Assembly (NCBI GenBank): GCA_037349105.1
Contig: JAYJMM010000116.1
Location: 4,340,001-4,404,000, forward strand
Direction: 5' to 3'
Length of the DNA: 64,000 nucleotides
From: Limnomonas spitsbergensis
Lineage: Eukaryota > Chlorophyta > Chlorophyceae > Chlamydomonadales
The position numbers and the translations under genes were made by a program. The stretch's first letter is position 1; every line of letters begins with the position of its first letter. The notes under the pieces were generated by a model, which was not told the origin of the DNA, did not search any database, and saw nothing but the letters and a program-made list of their open reading frames with translations. Positions 34,301-45,000 of this stretch are shown here, one piece after another.

Positions 34301-37300
34301 CTGAGCCGTCCATCTGAGGAGAAGCCCTCATATGGACGGCTGGATCCAGAGAGGGAGCAGACGCTCTCAGTTCTGCACAGGCAGGGTCAAGCATTGAGAT
34401 CACCGCACTCTTCATAGGTTTGAGATCACCTCACTCTTCAGATCATTGAGAACACCTCACTCTTCAAAGCTTTGAGATCACCTCACTCTTCAGATCATTG
34501 AGATCACCTCACTCTCAGATCATTGAGATCACCTCACTCTTCAGATCATTGAGACCACCTCACTCTTCCGAGCATTGAGATCACCTCACTCTTCAGAGCA
34601 TTAAGATCACCTCACTCTTCAGAGCATTGAGATCACCTCACTCCTCAGAACATTGAGATGACCCCACTCTTCAGAGCATTGAGATCACCTCACTCTTCAG
34701 AGCTTTGAGATCACCTCACTCTTCAGAGCACTGAGATCACCTCACTCTTCAGAGCATTGAGATCACCTCACTCTTCAGAGCATCCACGTCTCACCAGGGA
34801 CCGGTATTCATTCAACACATGACATACCAGGAGGTTAGCCATACATAGTTTAGGGCCAGCGGGGGACATCCATCCCCTTCCTCATCGCCCCCCCCACTGC
34901 TGGAGTCCATGGCTAATGTACACGGTGGGGCTGGAGTGCGCTATGGGAATCCTCTTTGGGTGAGCTGCTGGAGCCAGCTGCTGGGATACAACTAAAAATC
35001 ATACAGTTCAATAATTTAGTTTAAGGCAGCTGTTGGAGTACACTACTGGAGCACCACAAGCATGTTGCGGCTGGACTCACATTAGAGTTGTCTCCCTGCA
35101 TAGAGAGCTCCAGAATTTCGTCGAAGTCCCTGAAGGTGGGAAGGACAACGCGGCAGTCAGGCAAGATTTCATGAGGGGTCACTCCCAGGCATTCGCAGAT
35201 GAAAGACATGCAACAGCGATGCAGCAGGTCAGATACAGGAGCCGCAAACAGGCAGAGACCGATGCAGCACACCGCAGCCGAGACATAAATTCAGCACACA
35301 TAGCTCCTGGTAGCCTCTCTCACTTGCGCTGAGTCAGCAGGCACACCAGCCCCCAAAACGTGCCGCCCCTCAGCGAGCTACCCCTGACAGCTTCCATCAG
35401 CTTCACTCACTTGCGCTGAGTCAGCAAGCGCGCCAAGCCCCAAAACGTGCCGCCCCCCAGCGAGCTGCCACTGACACGTTCGTACTGTCCATCTCCCTCC
35501 ACTTTCACTACGCTGACTCCGGAGCCGATGTTGACTAAGAGGTAGGGGTACAGGTTGGTGTCCTCTGTCTCACGAGGGGTTGCAGGGAGGACAAGGGTGG
35601 AGGGGGGCGAGTGGTAAGGTCAGGCAAGAAGGATGAAAGGACGTATATGGGGTGGGGGGAGGAAAGGTGAGTTGGCTGAAATAGGTCGAATGATAAGCAC
35701 GATGAGCTGATGATAGATGGCTCCAGACGCCCTGCACTGACGCAGGGTAGCTGCAGCCAATTTGCAAATGAGCGGGATTGCTACAGCCAAAATGCATAGA
35801 AGTAGGAGTGCAGGATTGCTACAGCTGACAAGCAGGGGGGCAGGATTGCTACAGCCGACATGCACAGGGGCTGGGGTGCAGGATTGCTACAGCCAACAAT
35901 CAGGGGACATGATTGCTACAGCCAACAAACAGGGGGCAGGATTGCTACAGCCAACAAGCAGGGGGGCATGATTGCTACAGCCAACAAGCAGGGGGCATGA
36001 TTGCTACAGCCAACACGCAGGGGGCAGGATTGCTACAGCCAACAAGCAGGGGGGCAGGATTGCTACAGCCAACAAGCAGGGGGGCAGGATTGCTACAGCC
36101 GACGTGCATAGAAGCAGTGTTGATAAAGCCGACATGCACAGGGGCTAGGATGCAGGTCTGCTACATCCTAACTCCTGGGAGACAGGCCTCGTAATGAACA
36201 GCAGCACCTTGATGGGCTATGACAGGTCCACGCCCACTTTTCAGGTGACCTGCAGTCCTTTCTGGCAGGCAGAGCCCGCCTGCCATCAGCCCCATCCCTT
36301 CGTCACAGCCTCATCCAAATATGACGGCAGAGTTCAGAGTTTCTGGCTTTGCTCAGAGCTAGGGTGAAGGATGGGTTTGGGGTTTGACTGACAGAATTCG
36401 GATTGACTTCCAGGGTAGCCTGGCGTCGCACTGCGATGGGAGGAGGGGCCGTGACACACTGCGCTGGCGCGTAAAAAACCTGACCATAACCATTATCCCA
36501 CCCTCGGGTGAGTCAGATCCTTTCCCCCCCGATGAGGTACCTGAATAAATCCCTTTAGACCAGCGTTTTGAACAAAATCATGCATCAAATGCGTATGCTC
36601 CCCAAAACACGATGGGCAATTCCTCGTACCATCCGTGGGCACGAAGGAGGTGGCGGAGTTCTCATACGTGAATGCCTCATGGTGGATTGCCTTGAGAAGG
36701 AAGTCACAACCGGAAACCTGTGGGATTGAAAGGGAGGCAGGCCAAGTATGAATACAGAAAAAATGCTCCGGCACGACGACACATCCACACCCATGAATAC
36801 ATTAGCTGACGGTGGGCAGGAGGAGGCTCTTTGTATACAGTTGAGCTACATAGGGCACATTCCGCAGGCATCAACAACAGCAGGAAAAGGCACCCACCTG
36901 CAAACTGATTCGGTGAACGATGTCTTGTAGTGAGGCAGGACAGGGAATGGCAGACAATGCATTAAGCGCACGGGGCGCTGTATGCTCCCCTGGTACCGCA
37001 TCACTGTATGGGGCCCTGCATGCTCCCCTGGCACCGCATCACTGTCTGGTGCCCTTGTTGGCTGAGATGCATACTCACCCTCATGCAGCGGGTGCATACT
37101 CCCTCCAACAGGCACTCCCAGCCTTACTCCAGGCTGGTTGCCCTCTTGCCCAGCCTCGATACAGGCCGTCCAACACCTCATTCCCAGCCTGATGTCAGCC
37201 CTCCTCTACTCACCAAGCAAGACATCTCGTCCTCCCGCTCCAGCACCACACCCAGGCGCTGCTTGAACAGGTCAGCGTACCGGTAGGATCCGCCCCCTGG

Positions 37301-38846
37301 TCAAACAGAGATCGGAGCAGCGATGAGGACAGGCGGGAGGGGAGGGCTGAGGCAAGGGGATGAGGGCAGGGACTGGTGGAAGCCGCAAAGGATGCTGGGA
37401 GGACATCCCATCCTATCTGCCCGCGCCATCAAATAGCTTTGTCTGCATCCTTGTGGCCTTGTGACCGACCATGTCCACAACATGCTTACCATGAAAGCTC
37501 TTCACTCAGCTTTGCAGCCCCGGGGGCCGCAGACCGTCTGCCACCCAGCTACTTCAATCGCCTCATCACACACATCACAATTCCCATGTGCAGCCATATT
37601 AGTCTTGACAAAAGAACAAGCCTCTAAAACGTAATTTAGCTATACGGTACGATGCTGCGTACTAGTACTACAGCTGCTGCCTTTGCGAATGAAGCACCTT
37701 ATGGTCACAATTATAGTGCACTTGAGGTATACTTCAGCTACATCCCGGCCTATGGACAGGAGAGCCTTGAGCAGAAAAACGTGTGATCGGGACAGACTGG
37801 TGTACACTACAATACGTCAAGTCCAAGGGCTGGATGGGGTCACGGCGGCTCCTCTGGCGTAACACATGCCAATGACATCTTACCGGTTGAGATTACGCGC
37901 ATCTCTTTCTGCCCGTCTTTGCCGCTGAAGCGATGCAGGCCCTTCGCCTCAATGAAAGCAATTGCATCCTCCACACGGCTGGTTTCAAATTTCACGAAAT
38001 GCAGGCGGCCTTTTCAAGAGAAGGGAGGATGGCCCCAGAAAATCAAAAGACAGATTACGACGAGAACAGCTTGTCATAATTTCAATCAAGCAATCTGCTG
38101 AGCGGCCACTACGGCGATGACGATTCCCTCGAGGTCGGTGTTGCAAAGTACAGGGTGCAGCATGCTAGAAGGGGGCGTGAAAGAATTGCCAGGTATGATG
38201 CCATCACATCATAACAGGTGCATATGATCTCACATGTGAAAATCAGATTGTGTGGATTTCACCAGGTGGACATGACTGATGAATAATTTGGGGGCAGCAG
38301 TGAGACAAAAAATGATTCAAGAACCCTGCCAGGGACTGCATGGAGAGAAACAGTCCAAACCGCGACTCGGTTTTGCATGGACAAGAGAAAAACAGTGCAT
38401 GATTTAAACTGAAGTATTAAATATGAGATGGTATAACTCCTATTTGTGCATGCATCTTATTTTTGGTTGGTAGTGCTTGCCACACCTCCTCGCCCATTCG
38501 AGGTGATCCTGCCACCACGCTCCTGAGATGATGATGATGCATGGCCAGTTCCGCTGCTGCTAGCTGTGCTGGGCGGTTGCTCCCCCACTGGATCTGGAGA
38601 GAAGTACACAAGCTTGATGAGGGAGCCCCCTATGTCCAGCGCAATGTGGCTGACATACTCAGCGTCCTGGTTGGGCAAGGCGATGCTGGGGGCGGATTGT
38701 CCTACAAGTGGGCGGAATTCGATTTTCTCTGGCTGTTCGTGGGATGCCTTTTAGAGTCGATCGCTACCTTGGCTTGTAAACTCTTGGATCGTGGCACCGG
38801 TGAGATCCAGAGACCTTTCAGCAACGGTTCCCTTTTCGCCATCCAT
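19388..38846 (-). CDS. PANK2: Bifunctional pantothenate kinase / DUF89 4'-phosphopantetheine phosphatase, plant PANK2 type
   Basis: The kinase catalyses the first step of CoA synthesis. The fused DUF89 domain of this family is a metal-dependent phosphatase acting on 4'-phosphopantetheine and damaged forms. The 24 exons (high-low) are 38846-38768, 38701-38486, 38009-37884, 37296-37214, 36717-36630, 35564-35411, 35129-35081, 34132-34031, 33424-33347, 32866-32747, 31649-31521, 31000-30482, 29546-29467, 28692-28617, 26385-26306, 25724-25599, 25066-24932, 24130-23988, 23098-22983, 22461-22336, 21876-21622, 20906-20833, 20469-20404 and 19535-19388. They total 1055 codons plus TGA. Kinase landmarks are [14 protein letters not shown] (about residue 47), [31 protein letters not shown] and [13 protein letters not shown]. 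The Glu and Arg that are lost in vertebrate PANK4 are both kept. DUF89 landmarks are FVDNSGAD (about 804), [18 protein letters not shown] and EGMG/R. Exon 12 adds an Ala/Gln-rich linker and exon 21 an 85-residue family-atypical insert. Exon 16 uses a GC donor. Confidence 0.9.
21622..21876 (-). other. PANK exon 21: phase-0 insert in the DUF89 domain
   Basis: This exon is 255 bp, 85 codons, phase 0 at both ends. It is rich in Ser, Ala, Thr and Pro and falls between the segment ending AREAAVK and the segment beginning VSGMIGPKL. Land-plant homologues have only a short variable loop there. Being symmetric, it could be skipped without changing frame. The acceptor is a CAG and the donor a GTCAGC. 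It could also be intronic sequence wrongly included. Confidence 0.55.
24575..25255. repeat. Inverted repeat pair flanking PANK exon 17
   Basis: About 24575-24745 and 25085-25255 are imperfect reverse complements. They share landmarks such as GTAAGGACC, AGCACTGCT, CTGGTAAAAGTA and CAATTGCAC. Exon 17 (24932-25066) lies between the arms. The arms could be two MITE-like insertions or one broken palindrome. Confidence 0.65.
26351..26770 (-). repeat. 85-bp tandem array derived from the PANK exon 15 acceptor edge
   Basis: Five units begin at 26351, 26436, 26521, 26606 and 26691. The unit nearest the exon contains its real acceptor and first codons ([13 protein letters not shown]). The others repeat the acceptor and the same codons and then run into non-coding sequence. 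Confidence 0.9.
26845..28265. repeat. 38-bp minisatellite in PANK intron 14
   Basis: About 37 units of 38 bp, core TCACACTTGACTCCTGGTAT, lie next to the 85-bp array. Variation is mostly CCCTCT/CACTCT and GGATC/GGCTC. The array decays into diverged units up to about 28400. Confidence 0.95.
31641..32000 (-). repeat. Repeats derived from the PANK exon 11 acceptor edge
   Basis: The real acceptor and first codons (GEMAAT) lie at 31649 and below. Copies of the acceptor block recur at about 31741, 31812, 31911 and 31987. The copy near 31741 even encodes GEMAAT again. The spacers are GGTTGAGGG/GGTTCAGGG-type runs. Confidence 0.8.
34385..34790. repeat. 26-bp minisatellite in PANK intron 7
   Basis: About 15 units with core CTTCAGAGCATTGAGATCAC. 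It is bordered by the ordinary intron sequence between exons 7 and 8. Confidence 0.9.
35800..36115. repeat. About 30-bp minisatellite in PANK intron 5
   Basis: Around ten imperfect units have the core GGATTGCTACAGCCAACAAG. Units vary in length because of runs of G. Confidence 0.85.
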
Positions 38847-39068
38847 CTCCCAGTCACTGCATAAACGGTGAATGCTTCAATTTGCCAGTATAGCCCGTCA
38901 AAATTCCCGTTGCCGCTGTGTCACCGTAAATGCCGTACGTCGTCCCATACCATCGGTTGAAGACCCTGGTTTGAACCCTGACATTAATTGAGAATCAGAG
39001 TTAGAAACACACCTCTTATAAGGCATTCCGTCAGATTTAATTAATTGAATCGCTGTCCCTGCCTCAAA
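38847..39068. promoter_or_regulatory. Divergent promoter region between PANK and CARB
   Basis: Only about 220 bp separate the two start codons, which point away from each other. No TATA box or other element is convincing. The short distance implies overlapping 5' regulatory sequence for the two genes. Confidence 0.6.
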
Positions 39069-42000
39069 ATGAAGACGCAGCGACTTGCCCTAGGCACCGA
39101 AAGCTCGATTCCTTCGGGTGTCCGCAGGGTGATCCCACGCAATCGCACATCAGTGTTACCAAGTCAGGCATTAAATGCTTCATCTGCCTTCAAGGCCATC
39201 GATCGAGCTGGCCGACCCTCTCGGAGGTGCACGGTGGGAGTCTCCGCCAGCGGCAAGGCCACTGGGCTACCTTGGCAGGTTGCCATGTCTGAGATCAAGA
39301 AGAGGAGAGACATCAAGACCATCATGAGTGAGTGCACGTGCGCATCGCCCCTTGTGTGCGCCCATCACATTTTGATCAACGCCCTCCTCTCTCCTTGCAG
39401 TCATTGGCGCTGGACCTATCGTTATTGGCCAAGCTTGCGAGTTTGATTACTCTGGAACGCAGGCATGCAAGGCCCTCAGGTTGGTAAATCGACAATTCAA
39501 CATCTTGCGCAACAAGGGTTGCTCCTAACTAACACGATCGTCCATGGTGAATTTCAGGAAGGAAGGATACAAGGTTATTCTGCTAAACTCCAATCCGGTG
39601 AGACCACACACCTCACCTACCCCATCACGTGTTAATTTTTCCGACCGTGTCTGGATGTCTTCCCTTCAGCTCTTGCGATTGCATTGACTACGAACCGATG
39701 CTGATTTCTGATCTGATTTGCCATCATCGAAGGCCACGATCATGACGGACCCCGGCATGGCGGACCGCACCTACATCGGGCCCATGACCCCGGAGCTGGT
39801 CGAGCAAATCTTGGCGAAGGTGCGCCGTAACAGCTGATTACCGGCGAAAATCACGTGATGTTTACGCTGTTGTCCATCACCGACCCACGACCATGTCGAT
39901 AGACCAGGCCCCCCTTGCAGGACTGCAGTTTCAACCTCCATTCCTCATGAACTCATGCGCAACGCTGCTGGCCCCACTGTGCAGGAGCGTCCTGATGCCA
40001 TCCTCCCCACCATGGGAGGACAGACTGGCCTCAACTTGGCCAAGGCCCTGTCCGAGGTGCGAGCAACCTTGCATTCATGCGTCTCCACTTCTGCTGCGGC
40101 TGCCACCTTGGGTTCACTGTGCATAGCATGACATCCGTCTTATTTCTTTATGTCGTGCTTAAGCTTAGCTCAGATGTATGACAGACCTGCATTCTTTTCC
40201 AAGGCCTGACAAGCTGAGGCACTCCTTTGCACCTGCCTGTGAATTCTGATGCCTCCGGTCCATGCTGCCAGTCCATCTTCCCAAGGTTTCTCTGATCTCC
40301 TCTACATACCTGGTGAGGGTCCATGTCCCAGAGCATGCCTGTCACCATTGCATCCCTCCCTCCTGCTGCATTGCCCTATGCCTCCCCCCTGTCTCCTTTG
40401 TGCCTCGCAGAAGGGCATCCTGGCCAAGTATGGCATCGAGCTCATCGGAGCCAAGCTGCCCTCCATCGACCGCGCAGAGGACCGCGAGCTGTTCAAGCAG
40501 TCCATGATCAGGATTGGGCAGAAGGTGCCCGCGTCTGGTGAGAGGGGGGGGCAGGGTATGTCTAGGCATGATGGTTGTCTGGTTGAGACTGAACACCTGC
40601 TTTGCGCAATCTAGAGAAAGAGAAAAAAATGGCACTGGCCCCTAGGCATGCCCAGGAATGCTAGTGGCTGAGTGCCGCAGATGTCCGTTTTGCATCGCGT
40701 CATGGCCCTTCTGTTGCTGTGCGCTATCTACAACCTTGTCCTGCATCAGAGGGGTGGGCAGCTGATCGCGGGGGTCACAAACCTCAGGCTCTGATGGTCG
40801 CATGCATAATCAGATACTGAGTCTACTCCCCATGTCAGCTGCCGCTGGAAGTATGAGCTTGATTCCTGGCTCAGAGCCGCACAACCATCTCTGCCCGCCG
40901 TATATCCCCTCATGGGCCCTCACCCTTCACCCGCTCGCGCCGACATGCATCACTTCCCTTCAGTGCCTATGCCGTGTCAAATGACTGTGGGTGTCAAATG
41001 ACTCGACTAACGCGGTGTCAAATGACTCGCCTAACGCGGTGTCAAATGACTCGCCTAACGTGGTGTCAAATGACTCGACTAACGCGGTGTCAAATGACTC
41101 GCCTAACGCGGTGTCAAATGACTCGACTAACGCGGTGTCAATGACTCGACTAACGCGGTGTCAATGACTCGACTAACGTGGTGTCAAATGACTCGACTAA
41201 CGCGGTGTCAATGACTCGACTAACGCGGTGTCAATGATTCACTAACGCGGTGTCAATGACTCGACTAACGCGGTGTCAATGACTCGACTAACGCGGTGTC
41301 AAATGACTCGACTAACGCGGTGTCAATGACTCGACTAACGCGGTGTCAATGACTCGACTAACGCGGTGTCAATGACTCGACTAACGCGGTGTCAATGACT
41401 CGACTAACGCGGTGTCAATGACTCGACTAACGCGGTGTCAATGACTCGACTAACGCGGTGTCAATGACTCGACTAACGCGGTGTCAATGACTCGACTAAC
41501 GCGGTGTCAAATGACTCGACTAACGCGGTGTCAATGACTCGACTAACGCGGTGTCAATGACTCGACTAACGCGGTGTCAATGACTCGACTAACGCGGTGT
41601 CAATGACTCGACTAACGCGGTGTCAATGACTCGACTAACGTGGTGTCAAATGACTCGGCTGACGCGGTGTCAAATGACTCCACTAACGCTGTTGCATTAC
41701 CCACCCAGGCACTGCCAACAGCGTCGATGAGGCGCTTGAGATTGCCCAGCAGATTGGACGCTACCCGCTGATCATCCGCCCAGCATTCACGTGTGGAGGC
41801 GCCGGCGGTGGCATTGCGTACAATGTCGACGAGTTCAAGACAATGGTTCAGGAGGGCATTGACGCCTCCATGACCAACCAGGTGCGTGGCCATCAGTGTG
41901 GGGCTTGATGAGGCTTGCCATGACCCACCAGGTGCTTGCTAACCATTGTTTGTGCGTTGTCAGGCTTGCCTGAGGTTTACCGTCACTCCACCCAACAGCC

Positions 42001-45000
42001 TCTCGACTTCAGTAGCACTCACAGGTGCCTATGAGGAAGACTAGGAACCCAACTGACGAGCATGCTACTGCTGTTTGGACTCTTAATCCGCAAAGACTGC
42101 CCAAATACTCGACCCACCCCATAATGAGCCCCTTCACCCACCCCAATAGGGCCTGATTCAGGTTTTCCTTAACCTAGTTCTGGCTGAGGTACCCCTTCAC
42201 CCTTCACCCTGCCCCAACAGGTCCTGGTTGAGATCTCCCTTATTGGATGGAAGGAGTATGAGCTGGAGGTCATGCGTGACTTGGCTGACAACGTGGTCAT
42301 TGTGTGCTCCATCGAGAACGTGGACCCCATGGGAGTCCACACCGGTGAGAGGAGCAAGGAGGAGCAAGGGAGGGCATTTCGCATGTGGACCGGATGGGAG
42401 GGAGCAAGAGGGATGGATGAGGGTGATCTGAAAGGGAGGGCAATTTGAATGTGGACCCGGTGGGAGGGAGCGAGAGCGGATGGGCACTATGTGTGTACAA
42501 ATGTGAGTCCTCAACAGAGACATGAGCGTTAAGGTAGGCTGTGAGCGAGCATGTGAAGGATGGGCAGTCCACTGCAGCATGCGAGACTCTGAAGAGAGCA
42601 AGACAGGCCCTTGGCCAGGAGTTGAGAAAGGTGCAGGAGTGTTGAACGCAAGCTGACATCCGAGGCATGTCTCTGATGAAGACTACTAGCCATCATTGAA
42701 ATACGTGTACCTTTTAGTCCTGTAGTTAGAGACATCGAAGTCTAAGGGTTTCATTGTCACCCATCTAGTAGACCCCTGCTGAAAGCCACCTGCCCCCCCC
42801 ACCCTCTTGTCAGGTGACTCTGTGACCGTGGCCCCTGCCCAGACCCTGACAGACAAGGAGTACCAGCGGCTGCGTGACGCTGCGGTGGCCATCATCCGCG
42901 AGATGGGTGTGGAGTGCGGTGGATCCAACGTGCAGATGTCTATCAACCCTGATGATGGTGACATGATCATTATCGAGATGAACCCTCGTGTCAGCAGGTG
43001 CGGGTCGGGAAGAGGGATGGAGGCGGCCTGCTGATACAATGCCCGGAGGAGCTGTATGTGTGCCTGTTGACCTGCTCGGATGCGCTGGGTATAGGACTGT
43101 AGGCGAGTCATCGCGCGCGCTGAGAAAGCATTGATCAAGCCTCATTGGGGAGAGACTGAGTTAGAGCACTGAGCTGCAAGAATTCTGGAGGTCGCTTTGA
43201 AAAACTTGTTTGCCCCCTATCTTACACGTTTGACGCTCATCGTCCTCCCCCCATTACCCCCCTTGGCGTGTGAAGCTCACCTACCCTCCCCCCCTCCCAC
43301 CTTACCAACTGAAACTCTCCTACCCTCCCCCCTTCATGTCTGACGCTCATGTACACTCCCCCCCAACCGTCCGACAATCGTTTACCCTCACCCCCTCATC
43401 CCCTCAACGTCCCCTCAACGCTCATTCAACCTCCCCCCCCTCCCCTCAGGTCCTCAGCCCTGGCCTCCAAGGCCACTGGCTTCCCCATTGCCAAGATGGC
43501 GGCCAAGCTCGCAGTGGGTTACACGCTGGACCAGATTGCAAACGACATCACGCAGAAGACGCCCGCTTGCTTTGAGCCGTCGATAGATTACGTCGTGACC
43601 AAGATCCCTCGATTCACTTTCGAGAAGTTCCCGGGTGGGTAGGCTTCCCTCGCTTGTAACATGGGCATGGGGAGCATGCCCCTGGTTGGCGTGAAAGGGG
43701 CTGCCCACTTTTGTTGTGTGGGTCGTGACCAAGATCCTTAGCTTTATGAGTTGTCCCTATGTGGGTGGCAAAAGGTGCGCATTGTGCTTGCTGATGTCGT
43801 GTGGATGAAACTGAACACAAAATGAAGCTATTTTCACAATTCCCCTTGATGCGCGGGCCACCTTCTACCGGTATAATGAAATAATTGAGGGGGGACAGTT
43901 GATGATGCTTTTGGTCATTTTCCTGGGTGTTGCGCGGCGCCCTCAGCCATAATATATGATTCATATGGATCGAATAATGCTGATGCTGCCCCCCTTCAGC
44001 AGTCTGTTCGGTGTGCTCATGTTAACGCTGCTCAGCTACGCTTGTACCATGTCCGTTGGCAAGCCTGTTTTGACACCTTGTGGTGAATATGCTGCGCACA
44101 ACTTCCAACTCCAGAGCACTGTTGATGTTACCCCCACTTCATGCAAACTCCTGTCCCAAGGCGGTGTATGTAATTCCCCCATATGCAACCTCCCTGTCGT
44201 GTAGCATCCTCCTTCAAACCTGTTTGTAGGTAACCTCTTCCGTTGTTACCTCCTGCTCGTACAGTTTGTGTGTGACCTCCCATGTATGTAACCTCCTCCT
44301 TCATATCGGAGTGTAACCCCCCCCTATATCGCCACCTGCCCGTACCTTGTTTGTGTGACCTCCCATACATGTAACCTCCTCCGTCACAGCATAACCTCCC
44401 CTGCCCCCTGTTGTCACCTCTCTCTCAGGCGCCAAGGCTGAGCTGGGCACCATGATGAAGAGTGTGGGAGAGGTCATGGCCATTGGACGCACCTGGGTGG
44501 AGTCCTTCCAGAAGGCGCTGCGCGGGATGGAGACGGGCCTGGACGGCTGGGACCTGCCCAAGAACTACAAGAAGCTGGGCAAGGAGGACGTGAGTGTGTG
44601 GGGGGGGGAGGATGTAGGGGGGTAGGCTGGAACAAAGTGGTAGGCTGGAAGATGGACAGGGGTATTTCAATGTTGCAATAAGCTCGAGTCTGGGCTGTTT
44701 GAGACGGTTATTGGTTGTCGAACTTGGCTAGCACCGTGCGTCCGTGCTTACTGCTGTGCCACCTCCATGTCCCTGCCCCTTTTTCCACACAGACAAACCC
44801 TGTGCTGAGACACCTCCCTTAACCCCTGTTTCTGCCCCCCCCTCCCTACCCACCTCGTGCTTCACAGATGCTGTACAAGCTGCGCGTGCCCAACCCTGAT
44901 CGCTTCATCGTGATGCGCCAGGCCTTTGACGAGGGCCTGAGTGTGGAGGAGCTGTTCCAGCTCACCAAGATTGACCGCTGGTGGTTGGAGCAGATGAAGG

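Noticed and set aside
38486..38846. PANK as a pseudogene because of the in-frame TAA after codon 31
   Set aside because: A phase-compatible 66-nt GT-AG intron removes the stop, and the rest of the 24-exon model is intact.
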